NCBI GenBank assembly: GCA_964476595.1
Contig: CAYZCL010000053.1
Location: forward strand, 1 to 64,000
Origin: JALSRD01 sp964476595
GTDB taxonomy: Bacteria > Desulfobacterota > Desulfobacteria > Desulfobacterales > JALSRD01
Direction: 5' to 3'
Length of the DNA: 64,000 nt
The notes under the pieces were generated by a model. It searched no databases. It saw only the letters and a list, made by a program, of their open reading frames with translations, and was not told the origin of the DNA. Positions 34,299 through 41,585 of this stretch are shown here, piece after piece. The translations under genes and the position numbers were made by a program. Within the stretch, counting starts at the first letter, position 1. Each line of letters starts with the position of its first letter.

Positions 34299-35182
34299 GA
34301 CATCTCCTGTTTGGGGTCGACGGGGTCGGATTCACGTTCAGGACCGGGCCGCTGCTGGTCCGCCAGCAGAATGCGGCGCACGCGGTCCGTCAGTTCGGAC
34401 AGGGGCCGGCCGGCGTACCGGTCCGCCGCGATGGTGGCCAGGAGCCTGACCTCCGGCCCGCGGCGCAGGGCCGTGTTGAACCGGAATTTTCCGGGGCGAA
34501 ACAGTTTGTCGGTGCGGCGCACGGACAGCACCGCCAGGGGGGCGCCGCAGCGGCGGGCCAGTTTGAAGGCGCCCGGGTTGAAGGCGCCCAGGCGGCCGTC
34601 GCGGCTGCGGGTGCCCTCGGGAAACACGAAGAGCACGCCGCCGCCTCGCAGGTAGTCCGGCAGGGACTGGATCTGGCCCAGCATGGACTCGGCCAGCGCG
34701 CCGCGGGCGTTGGAGGGGATGTAGCCGGCGGACCTGAGCATCCGGCCGAAGATCGGGATGCCGAAGAGCCGGTGCTTGACGATGGTCTTGTGGCGCGGAA
34801 ACAGCGAGATCAGCAGCAGCGGGTCGAGATAGGAGCGGTGGTTGCAGACCACCACGGCCCCGGCGATGTCCGCGATACGTTCGTCCACGGACCAGGCGAT
34901 ACCCGGCGCCAGCACCCGCAGCAGCCGGAAAAACCCGCGGTAGAAGTAGTGGTTGAGGCGCTGGAAGGCGATTTCGCGGTCGCGGGAAAAGACGGCCGCC
35001 GCCAGGTACAGCGGCGAGAACAGCGCCACGAAACCCACGGTGAAATAGCCCCACATGGCCAGGGTCACCGCCAGGTCGTATCCCCGGCGCAGGGCGCGGC
35101 CCAGGCGGCCGGCCGCCGGGTTGCGGGCGGGCGTGCGGGGGCCGTCGCAGGGCGGCGATATTTCCACGCCGGGGGATTTCAC
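34295..35182 (-). CDS. 1-acyl-glycerol-3-phosphate acyltransferase-like protein (PlsC family)
   Basis: This 295-residue protein has the PlsC motifs 'NHRSYLDP' (HX4D, about 119-126) and 'FPEGTRSRDG' (about 191-200), with a membrane span near residues 38-64. The GTG at 35182 overlaps the ketosynthase TGA (GTGA). A much longer upstream frame runs inside the ketosynthase gene and is not coding. PlsC enzymes move acyl groups from ACP or CoA to a lysophospholipid. Here it would probably attach the cluster's acyl chain to a glycerol or sugar backbone. Confidence 0.88.
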   Translation of the reverse strand: MKSPGVEISPPCDGPRTPARNPAAGRLGRALRRGYDLAVTLAMWGYFTVGFVALFSPLYLAAAVFSRDREIAFQRLNHYFYRGFFRLLRVLAPGIAWSVDERIADIAGAVVVCNHRSYLDPLLLISLFPRHKTIVKHRLFGIPIFGRMLRSAGYIPSNARGALAESMLGQIQSLPDYLRGGGVLFVFPEGTRSRDGRLGAFNPGAFKLARRCGAPLAVLSVRRTDKLFRPGKFRFNTALRRGPEVRLLATIAADRYAGRPLSELTDRVRRILLADQQRPGPERESDPVDPKQEMS

Positions 35183-36423
35183 GCGCCGTCCTCGAACCTG
35201 CGGATCAGCAGGCAGGTGTTGACCCCGCCGAAGGCGAAGTTCTGGATGGCGGCCGTGCGCACGGCGGTTTCCCGCACCTGCCGCGTGTGGCGGATCCCGG
35301 CGCAGCGTTCGTCCACCCTGTCCAGGTTCAGGGTGGGGGCGATAAAGCCCCTTTCCATCATGGTCAGCGTCAGGATGGTTTCGATGGCCCCGCAGGCGCC
35401 CATGGTGTGGCCCATGTAGCTCTTCAGGGCCGTGACGGCCGGCCCGCGGCCGTAGACGCGCTCGATGGCCTGGGCCTCGATGACGTCGCCCATCTTGGTG
35501 GCCGTGGCGTGGGCGCTGACAAAGTCCACCTCGCCGGCCGCGATGCCGGCGTCGGCCAGGCCCAGGCGGATGGTGGCCGTGATGCCGTCGATGTTGGGCA
35601 GGATCAGGTCGCCGCCGTTGTTGTTGCAGGCGAAGCCGATGACCTCGCCCAGGATCCTGGCGCCCCGGCGGCGGGCCGTCTCGTATTCCTCGAGGATCAC
35701 GGCGCCGGCGCCCTCGCCCACCACCAGGCCGTCGCGGTCCACGTCGAAGGGGCGCGGGGTCAGGTGCGGCCGGTCGTTGTACTCGGTGGAGCAGGCCAGC
35801 AGGTTGTCGAAGACCGCCACGGTGGTGGTGTCGTACTCGTCGGCCCCGCCGCACAGCATGGCGTCCTGCATGCCGTACTTGACCGTTTCGTAGCCGAAAC
35901 CGATGGACTGGCTGCTGGTGGTGCAGGCCGTGGAGGACGAGATCACGCGGCCCGTGATGCCGAACATCTTGGTGATGTTGACGGCCGTGGTGTGCACCAT
36001 GGAACGCAGGTAGTCCACCGCGCCGATGGTGGAAAACCGGCTGCGCGACCCGCTGAAAAAGGATTTGTAGATCTCGCGCTGCACCGTGGGGCTGCCGTGG
36101 GTCGAGCCGAAGGCCACGCCCAGCCGCCCCGAGCGGATGAAATCGGGGTCCAGTCCGGCGTCTTCCAGGGCCTCCCCGGCCACCTGGCAGGCGTAGTAGG
36201 ACACCGGCCCCATGGTCTTGGAGTCGCGCCGCTTGAAGTCGAATTCGATGGGCGTGGACACCGTGCCGTACACCCCGGACTCGATGAAGCCCGTCAGCAG
36301 GCCGTCGTCGCGCAGGGGCTTTACGCCCGAAACGCCCCGCGTCAGGCTGTCGATGATTTCGTCTTTACGGTGTCCGATGGGCGTGATGGCCGAACACCCC
36401 GTGATGACCACTCTGCGCGGCAT
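35179..36423 (-). CDS. Beta-ketoacyl-ACP synthase (FabF type), KS-C
   Basis: This 414-residue ketosynthase has the nucleophile in 'STACTTSSQSIGFG', His in 'SAHATATKMGD' and Lys/His in 'LKSYMGHTMGACG'. 'FAFGGVN' lies near the end. The 'STACTTSS' region differs from KS-A and KS-B. I chose the ATG at 36423, with AGAG upstream, over a TTG five codons earlier. It overlaps the PlsC-type gene (GTGA). The ACP-C gene is upstream, with 156 bases between. It likely works with ACP-C and the LpxL-type acyltransferase. Confidence 0.9.
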   Translation of the reverse strand: MPRRVVITGCSAITPIGHRKDEIIDSLTRGVSGVKPLRDDGLLTGFIESGVYGTVSTPIEFDFKRRDSKTMGPVSYYACQVAGEALEDAGLDPDFIRSGRLGVAFGSTHGSPTVQREIYKSFFSGSRSRFSTIGAVDYLRSMVHTTAVNITKMFGITGRVISSSTACTTSSQSIGFGYETVKYGMQDAMLCGGADEYDTTTVAVFDNLLACSTEYNDRPHLTPRPFDVDRDGLVVGEGAGAVILEEYETARRRGARILGEVIGFACNNNGGDLILPNIDGITATIRLGLADAGIAAGEVDFVSAHATATKMGDVIEAQAIERVYGRGPAVTALKSYMGHTMGACGAIETILTLTMMERGFIAPTLNLDRVDERCAGIRHTRQVRETAVRTAAIQNFAFGGVNTCLLIRRFEDGA

Positions 36424-36579
36424 AGGCTCTCTTTTCAAAAAGGGGTTGTGCGTTGTCGGAAAATGGCGCCGTTGCGCGCAGGACCCGTTTCGCTTCCGCT
36501 CCCGTGCCCATTCGGGCCGGCATCCCGCCGGCCGCCCTGGTTTTTATAATACAGACCCGGATCCTCTTCCTCTGTGCAT

Positions 36580-36849
36580 TTACTCCCGGGTCATTTCCGA
36601 GGGCGCAGCCGCCAGTTCCTCAATGTAGTCCAGGATCTGGTTGATGGTGCGGATCTCCATGGCCTGCTTCTTCTCCGCGCGCGTCAGGCGGCGGTCCAGC
36701 AGGATCTCGATTTCCCGCAGCAGGTCGATGGCGTCGATGCTGTCAAACTCGTAGTTCTCGCCCAGGTTGTCGTCCAGCCCGGGATTTTCGATCTCGAATT
36801 CCTCCCGGAAGATGTCCAGTATCCTGGCCTGCAGTTCTTTACGTTTCAT
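36580..36849 (-). CDS. Acyl carrier protein-like, ACP-C
   Basis: This 89-residue ACP-like protein has 'YEFDSIDAIDLLREIE', with Ser37 as the expected phosphopantetheine site. The motif is DSID rather than the usual DSL. The N-terminus is basic (MKRKEL), unlike typical acidic ACPs. Adjacent ATGs at 36852 and 36849 could start it. It overlaps the 3' end of the LpxL-like gene by 11-14 bases. Such atypical ACPs accompany dedicated acyltransferases in lipid clusters. Confidence 0.88.
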   Translation of the reverse strand: MKRKELQARILDIFREEFEIENPGLDDNLGENYEFDSIDAIDLLREIEILLDRRLTRAEKKQAMEIRTINQILDYIEELAAAPSEMTRE

Positions 36850-37783
36850 CAAGGCAGTGGTCCTTGCGGCAATTTTCTTGAGACGGTTGTGAGGCCCTTT
36901 CCGGCAACAAAAACGGTTCGAAATGATACCACTCCAGGGGGTTTTGGCGCAAGGCCTGTTCCAGCATGCGGGCGTAGATCTGGGCCGAGAGCCGCAGCGC
37001 GCGGGACCGCCGGGCGCGGGGCACCGGGGGCAGGCGGATGGGCTCCGACAGGGTGAAGTGGTAGCGTGCCGGGCCGGTGCGGAAGGAGAAGAAGACCCAC
37101 AGGGGGGCGCCGGTGACCAGGGCCAGGGCGTGGGGCGCCTCGGGGATCCGGGCCCGGCGGCCCAGGAAATCCACCGTCAGGGTGCGCTGGGCCGGTGTCC
37201 ACACGCGGTCGCCGGTCATGGAGACGAAGCCCCCCGCGCGGATGAAGCCCACGGCCTCGATGATGTCCCAGGGAGAGGGGTTTTGGGGGTCGGCGGCGAT
37301 GATGCGGATGCCGCCGCGGGCCAGGTCCTGCTTCTGGATGCCCTCGATCTGCTCCCGGCCGCGCGCGCCCATGTACAGCAGCAGCCGCATGCCGGGGGCC
37401 TTCATCTTCATCAGGTGGGCGGCCACCTCCCAGTTGCCCAGGTGCGACATGAGGATGATGCCGCCGGTCTTTTGCGCCATGGCGGCCTCCAGGTGCTCCC
37501 AGCCCCGGCAGGTGTAGCCGACCTGCGAAAAGTCCAGCAGGCGCAGGCGGTCCAGGTAGACCGAGGTGAAGTTCTGGAACTGCTTCCAGGTGCACCGGCG
37601 GTGAAACTTCGCCGGGCGCTGCGGGTAGAGGGCGCGGTAAAAATCCATGCCGATGCGGACGCGCCCGGGAAAGAGCCAGAAGTAGGCGGCCGCGATGCCC
37701 CGCGCGGAGAGCGAGAAGGCCCCCGGCCCCAGGCGGCGGGACAGGTGCGTCATGGTTCGGTAGAAGGCGCGCCTCAGTCCCAT
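36839..37783 (-). CDS. LpxL/HtrB-family lipid acyltransferase
   Basis: This 314-residue membrane-associated acyltransferase has 'MSHLGNWEVAAH' (HX4E motif, about 112-123) and 'MTGDRVW', as in LpxL/LpxM-like proteins. The family adds secondary acyl chains from acyl-ACP to lipid A or similar sugars. The gene overlaps GT2 by 10 bases and ACP-C by about 11. GT2, LpxL-like and ACP in a row recall the glycosyl/acyl transfer module of aryl-polyene clusters. It may use ACP-C-bound chains. Confidence 0.88.
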   Translation of the reverse strand: MGLRRAFYRTMTHLSRRLGPGAFSLSARGIAAAYFWLFPGRVRIGMDFYRALYPQRPAKFHRRCTWKQFQNFTSVYLDRLRLLDFSQVGYTCRGWEHLEAAMAQKTGGIILMSHLGNWEVAAHLMKMKAPGMRLLLYMGARGREQIEGIQKQDLARGGIRIIAADPQNPSPWDIIEAVGFIRAGGFVSMTGDRVWTPAQRTLTVDFLGRRARIPEAPHALALVTGAPLWVFFSFRTGPARYHFTLSEPIRLPPVPRARRSRALRLSAQIYARMLEQALRQNPLEWYHFEPFLLPERASQPSQENCRKDHCLDET

Positions 37784-38517
37784 GGACGACGCTCCCCCGG
37801 GGGCTTGTCGCGCCCCAGCACGCGCTGGGTGATCAGGCGGCTGAACACGCCGAAGTTGCGCAGAAAATCGAAGAAGGGGTGAAAGTGGGAAATGCGTTCG
37901 GCACCGGGCTGGTAGATGACGCCGACGGGCACCTCGATCACCGGCAGCCCCCGGCGGCGGGCCTGGACCAGCACCTCGATCTCGTACTGGAAGCGGCGGG
38001 CCTTGACGTCCAGGGCCAGGGTCTCCGGCAGGGGATAAGCCCGGAAACCGCTCTGGGTATCGGAGATGGCCGGGCCGCCGGCCGTGCGCACCCAGAAGTT
38101 GGAAAACCCGCGGCCGAAGCGGCTGGTCCAGGGGGCCCGCGCCCGGCGCATGCGCCGGCGCGCCCCCACCACGATGGGCCTCCGCCCGTGGGCGGCGGCC
38201 GCGGCCATGAGGCGGCGGGCCTCGGCGGGGTCGTGCTGCCCGTCGGCGTCCAGGGTCAGGGCCCAGTCGGCAACGCCGGCGGTCTCCCGGAAACCGGTCA
38301 GCAGGGCGGCGCCCTTGCCGCGGTTGAAGGCGTGGCGCAGCAGGCGGAGGTCCGGCAGGAAGGGTTTCAGCGCTGCCGCCGGGTCGTCGCCGGAGCCGTC
38401 GTCCACCACGATCAGCGGCAGGTCCAGCGTCAGCGCCCGGCGCACCACCGCCGCCACGCGCGCGGCGTGGTTGTAGACCGGGATGACCACGGCGAAACGG
38501 TTTCCGTCACCGGCCAT
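37774..38517 (-). CDS. Glycosyltransferase family 2 protein
   Basis: This 247-residue GT2 protein has 'AVVIPVYNHAARV' at the start, 'VVDDGSGDDP', 'LTLDADGQHDP' (the DxD metal site, about 86-96) and 'DTQSGFRAYP'. It has no clear membrane span and is shorter than dolichyl-phosphate transferases. It overlaps the TRL gene stop by 11 bases and the LpxL-like start by 10. It probably adds a sugar or phosphosugar to the lipid product (inference). Confidence 0.9.
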   Translation of the reverse strand: MAGDGNRFAVVIPVYNHAARVAAVVRRALTLDLPLIVVDDGSGDDPAAALKPFLPDLRLLRHAFNRGKGAALLTGFRETAGVADWALTLDADGQHDPAEARRLMAAAAAHGRRPIVVGARRRMRRARAPWTSRFGRGFSNFWVRTAGGPAISDTQSGFRAYPLPETLALDVKARRFQYEIEVLVQARRRGLPVIEVPVGVIYQPGAERISHFHPFFDFLRNFGVFSRLITQRVLGRDKPPGERRPWD

Positions 38518-38857
38518 AGACGTGCACCTGGGTGGTTTTCCAGATCCCCAGCAGGCTGAAGATTTCCTGGTCGGCGAAGTAGACGGTCTCCACGCCGTGT
38601 TTGCGGGCGATGTCGCCGATGGCGTTGGAGTTGACGCGGGCGTAGATGCCGTAGCCCGAAAGGGGCTCCTTGACTTGGATGATTTTGCCCGAGGCGGGCG
38701 CCGTGGCCGGAAACGGTGTTTCGTCCAGGTTGGCGGTCAGCGGCAGGCGCACGTGGGTGTAGATGAGCCCCACCAGCGGGGCGCTGCCGCAGCCGGTGGT
38801 CGCCAGCAGCAGGAGGCCCAGCGCCGCAGCGGCCGCTATGCGCGCCGGGGGCCGCAT
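38507..38857 (-). CDS. TRL-like lipoprotein, copy 2
   Basis: This 116-residue protein has a lipoprotein signal ('LGLLLLATTGC', lipobox Cys at about 23). It continues with 'LVGLIYTHVRLPLTANLDETP', 'SNAIGDIARKHG' and 'TVYFADQEIFSLLGIWKTTQVHVYG', the pattern of TRL-domain lipoproteins. It is a paralogue of the gene immediately upstream; both end with a 'D(Q)E.(F).LL' plus 'V.VYG' segment. The start overlaps the stop of copy 1 by one base. Function unknown; probably outer-membrane or periplasmic. Confidence 0.8.
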   Translation of the reverse strand: MRPPARIAAAAALGLLLLATTGCGSAPLVGLIYTHVRLPLTANLDETPFPATAPASGKIIQVKEPLSGYGIYARVNSNAIGDIARKHGVETVYFADQEIFSLLGIWKTTQVHVYGR

Positions 38858-39156
38858 CAGTCGCCGTACACCACCACCCGCCAGCGGGTGAACAGGCCCG
38901 CCAGCAGCTGGAAGTATTCCTGGTCGGCGTGGCGCAGCACCGTGATGTGGCCGTTCCTGGCGGCCGCGGCGTAGCTGGCGTCGCCCCAGGCGAACAGCCA
39001 CAGCAGGCTGTAGGCCTCGGCGGTGCCCACCTTGGCGCCCAGTTCGGTGCGGTTCAGGTCCGTGTCGAAGGGCGCTTTGACGTCCACGTAGGCGCAGGAA
39101 CTCAGCAGGCCCGCCAGGGCCAGCAGCACCAGTACCCGCGCGGCGGTCTTGATCAT
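38857..39156 (-). CDS. TRL-like lipoprotein, copy 1
   Basis: This 99-residue protein has a lipoprotein signal ('LVLLALAGLLSSC', lipobox Cys at about 21), then 'YVDVKAPFDTDLNRTELG', 'WGDASYAAAARNGHI' and 'HADQEYFQLLAGLF'. It shares the TRL-like pattern with copy 2, and the two arose by duplication. It starts with an ATG overlapping the DAK2-DegV stop (ATGA). The pair separates the fatty-acid-kinase-like gene from GT2. Confidence 0.8.
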   Translation of the reverse strand: MIKTAARVLVLLALAGLLSSCAYVDVKAPFDTDLNRTELGAKVGTAEAYSLLWLFAWGDASYAAAARNGHITVLRHADQEYFQLLAGLFTRWRVVVYGD

Positions 39157-40892
39157 GTCGTCTCCCCTTCCCCTGCCGGCCGATCGCCATCGCCCAGGAA
39201 GGCGATGCCCCAGGTGCCCGGTCCCATGTGGGCGCCCGAGGTCAGCGACAGCGGCTGCAGGATGATCTCCGCTTGCGGATAAAGGCGCTGGATTTCTGTT
39301 TTCAGGCCTTCGACCCGTTCGCGGTTGTCCGTGTATTCCAGCATGATGGGGTTGCCGGACGGCAATTTGCGCTCCTCTTCGAGCTTGCGCAGGGCGAATG
39401 CCAGCTGGTCCCCGGGCCCGCGGGACAGGCCGGCCTTTTCCGCCCCGCGTTCGGTCACCGTGATCACCGGCTTGAGGTGCAGCAGGTCGCCGAAAAACCC
39501 GGAGGTCTTCGAGAGCCGTCCCCCGGCCGCCAGGTAGCGCAGGCGGTCCAGGAAGACGTACTCCCGGCTGCGCGCCACGGCCCGCCGGGCGAAGCCTTCC
39601 ACCGCGGCCATGTCGTGCCCGCGGGCGGCGAAAGCGGCCGTGGCCAGCGCGATGACGGCCAGACGCCCCGAGGCCGCGCCGGTGTCGATGACGCGCAACC
39701 GGTTTTCGGGGTCGTGTTCGCGCTTCCAGGCCATGACCGCCTGGTAGTTCCCGGTGTAGACCGAACCCACGCAGAGGTACAGCACCTGCCGGTGACGGGC
39801 GAGGACGCTCTGGTAGCACTGGCTGCGTTCGAACAGCGATGCCTGGGAGGTGGCCACCTTTTCTCCGCGGCGCATAAGATCGTAGAGCTCGCGGGCCGGC
39901 ACCAGGGTTTCGGGCAGGCAGCGGCCGTCGAAGCTGATGTAGCTGCTGAGCAGGGTCATGCGCCGTCGGCGGGCGTCGGCGGGGGTCACCGAACCGGCGC
40001 CGTCGGTCATGATGTGGACCCCGCCGGCAGCGGCCGGCTGCTCCTGTGGCGGCGCCGGGTCGGCGGCGGTTTCGTCGTGCCAGTGCACCACGCTGCCCAG
40101 GGACTGGAGGCTCCCGCGGGCGGCCTGCGGGTCGCTGGTGTGCAGGTGCACCTTGAGTTTTTGACCGTTGCGGATGGCGATGACGCTATCACCCACCCCG
40201 GACAGGCTGCGGGCCGCCTCGCTGGCCGAGCCGTTGAAATCCACGATGGATTCCACGCAGTGGGTGCCGTCGTCCCCGTCGGGAGCCGGGGCGCGCTGCA
40301 GTTCACCGCGGAAAATGCGGGTTACCGGCCGAAAGGCGTGTGCGCGGCCGTCGAGGCGGCGGAAGAAGCCCTCGAAAAAGATGAACATTCCCAGGGCGCC
40401 GGCGTCTACGACGTTGGCCGTCTTCAAGGCAGGCAGGGTCTCCCGGGTGGCGTGCACGGCCGCTTCCAGGTGGTCGACGAGCCTGTCGGTCTCCTGGGCA
40501 AGGCGTGCTGCCGGGATCTGCGCCAGGATCTCCGCAAGGGCGTCGAAGAGCGACAGGATGGTGCCCGGGCGCGGGTCCGCCAGCACCTGCCAGGCCTTGC
40601 GGCAACCGTCCCGGGCGGCGGGTGCCATCTGCGCGGGATCATCGGTGCCCAGAAACGCGGAAAAAAAGGCCGCCGCGATGTTGCCGGAATTGCCCCGCGC
40701 GTTGAGTATCAGCGACTCGGACAGATCGGTGCCCCGGTCCGTCACCTGCCGCAGGGGCGCCAGGCTGATCCGGAGGTTCAGGCCGGTGTCGGCGTCGGCC
40801 ACCGGAAAGACGTTGATGTCGTCCAGCAGGTCGGTCCAGGCGCACAGCCGCTCGTAACCGGCAATGCAGGCCTCGGGAAAGTCATATGCCAT
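39153..40892 (-). CDS. DAK2 (DhaL)-DegV fusion, possible fatty-acid kinase
   Basis: The 579-residue protein joins two families. Residues about 1-195 are a DAK2/DhaL-type nucleotide-binding domain, with 'NVFPVADADTGLN' (metal-binding Asp residues), 'LNARGNSGNIAA' and 'VVDAGALGMF'. Residues about 290-570 are a DegV domain that binds a fatty acid, with 'VHIMTDGAGSVTP', 'TSQASLFE', 'VGSVYTGNYQ' and 'LTSGAHMGPGTWG'. In Firmicutes these functions are split between FakA and FakB, which together phosphorylate fatty acids. A single chain carrying both in an acyl-synthesis operon suggests activation or scavenging of the product acid. It overlaps the thioesterase stop by 11 bases. Confidence 0.88.
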   Translation of the reverse strand: MAYDFPEACIAGYERLCAWTDLLDDINVFPVADADTGLNLRISLAPLRQVTDRGTDLSESLILNARGNSGNIAAAFFSAFLGTDDPAQMAPAARDGCRKAWQVLADPRPGTILSLFDALAEILAQIPAARLAQETDRLVDHLEAAVHATRETLPALKTANVVDAGALGMFIFFEGFFRRLDGRAHAFRPVTRIFRGELQRAPAPDGDDGTHCVESIVDFNGSASEAARSLSGVGDSVIAIRNGQKLKVHLHTSDPQAARGSLQSLGSVVHWHDETAADPAPPQEQPAAAGGVHIMTDGAGSVTPADARRRRMTLLSSYISFDGRCLPETLVPARELYDLMRRGEKVATSQASLFERSQCYQSVLARHRQVLYLCVGSVYTGNYQAVMAWKREHDPENRLRVIDTGAASGRLAVIALATAAFAARGHDMAAVEGFARRAVARSREYVFLDRLRYLAAGGRLSKTSGFFGDLLHLKPVITVTERGAEKAGLSRGPGDQLAFALRKLEEERKLPSGNPIMLEYTDNRERVEGLKTEIQRLYPQAEIILQPLSLTSGAHMGPGTWGIAFLGDGDRPAGEGETT

Positions 40893-41322
40893 GGCCGAAT
40901 CCCAGTGCCCGGCGGATGTCCGCCGGTATTTCGAACTGCATCTCCATGTCGGGCAGCCTGACGGCCAGCTGTTCGCTTTTGGCGCGGGCGCAGACCGCCT
41001 GGTCGCTGTCGCGGCGGATGTCGAAGGCCATGGCGATCTTGTAGCGCGCCTCGGTCACCACCGCCCGGCAGGTGAACGCGTCGTTGTGCCTCAGGGCCAC
41101 GATGTTTTTCATGGAAAAGCGCGTGATGGGAAATATGATCTGCCGATCCAGGGAGTAGCGGTACAGGTCGACGCCGGCCGCCTCGAAGACGGCGAAGCGG
41201 GCGATGTCGAAATACTTGAGGTAGTTGCCGTGCCACACGACGTGCAGCGGGTCGAGGTCGTGAAAAGGGACCCTCAGCCGTACGGCAGCGCTTTTTCCCC
41301 CTTTGGATGTCTCGGATGTCAT
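40882..41322 (-). CDS. Acyl-CoA/ACP thioesterase (4HBT family)
   Basis: This 146-residue hotdog thioesterase shows 'FHDLDPLHVVWHGNYLKYFD' (about 20-39), with the catalytic-position Asp and the HxNY motif of 4HBT enzymes. It is the first gene of the operon running from 41.3 to 32.8 kb. The ATG at 41322 is the most economical start; the longer upstream frame lacks a family match. It may supply or release the acyl group handled by the downstream DAK2-DegV protein. Confidence 0.87.
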   Translation of the reverse strand: MTSETSKGGKSAAVRLRVPFHDLDPLHVVWHGNYLKYFDIARFAVFEAAGVDLYRYSLDRQIIFPITRFSMKNIVALRHNDAFTCRAVVTEARYKIAMAFDIRRDSDQAVCARAKSEQLAVRLPDMEMQFEIPADIRRALGFGHGI

Positions 41323-41585
41323 GTTTCCAGCGTGGAAATCGGGTTCGGACGTACCACCGCGCCGGCCGGTCGGCGGTCCCGCGGCGCCGTCAAGAATTCC
41401 TCTCATAGCAGGAAGGCCGGTTGAAGACAATACCCGGCCGCCGACGGTTGAATGCGGGTTTTTTCGCTTATGGCTTGACAGCACGGGGAAAAGGACGCCA
41501 TTGGTAGACGTCGGAGCGGTCAGGGAGACCGTGAGCGATATTTTTTCGGTATCCATGGTGAAAGCTGAATGGTCGGAAGGGGAAA

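Noticed and set aside
32244..34655. Plus-strand frame of about 800 codons
   Set aside because: It runs out of frame through the two radical SAM genes and part of the PlsC gene. GC-rich shadow frame.
10561..41322. Calling the cluster a ladderane pathway
   Set aside because: The resemblance is by gene classes only. No phytoene-desaturase-type gene was seen here, and the link to anammox clusters is from memory.
41475..41480. TTGACA upstream of the iron alcohol dehydrogenase as a sigma-70 promoter
   Set aside because: No acceptable -10 element at 16-18 bases, so no promoter is called.
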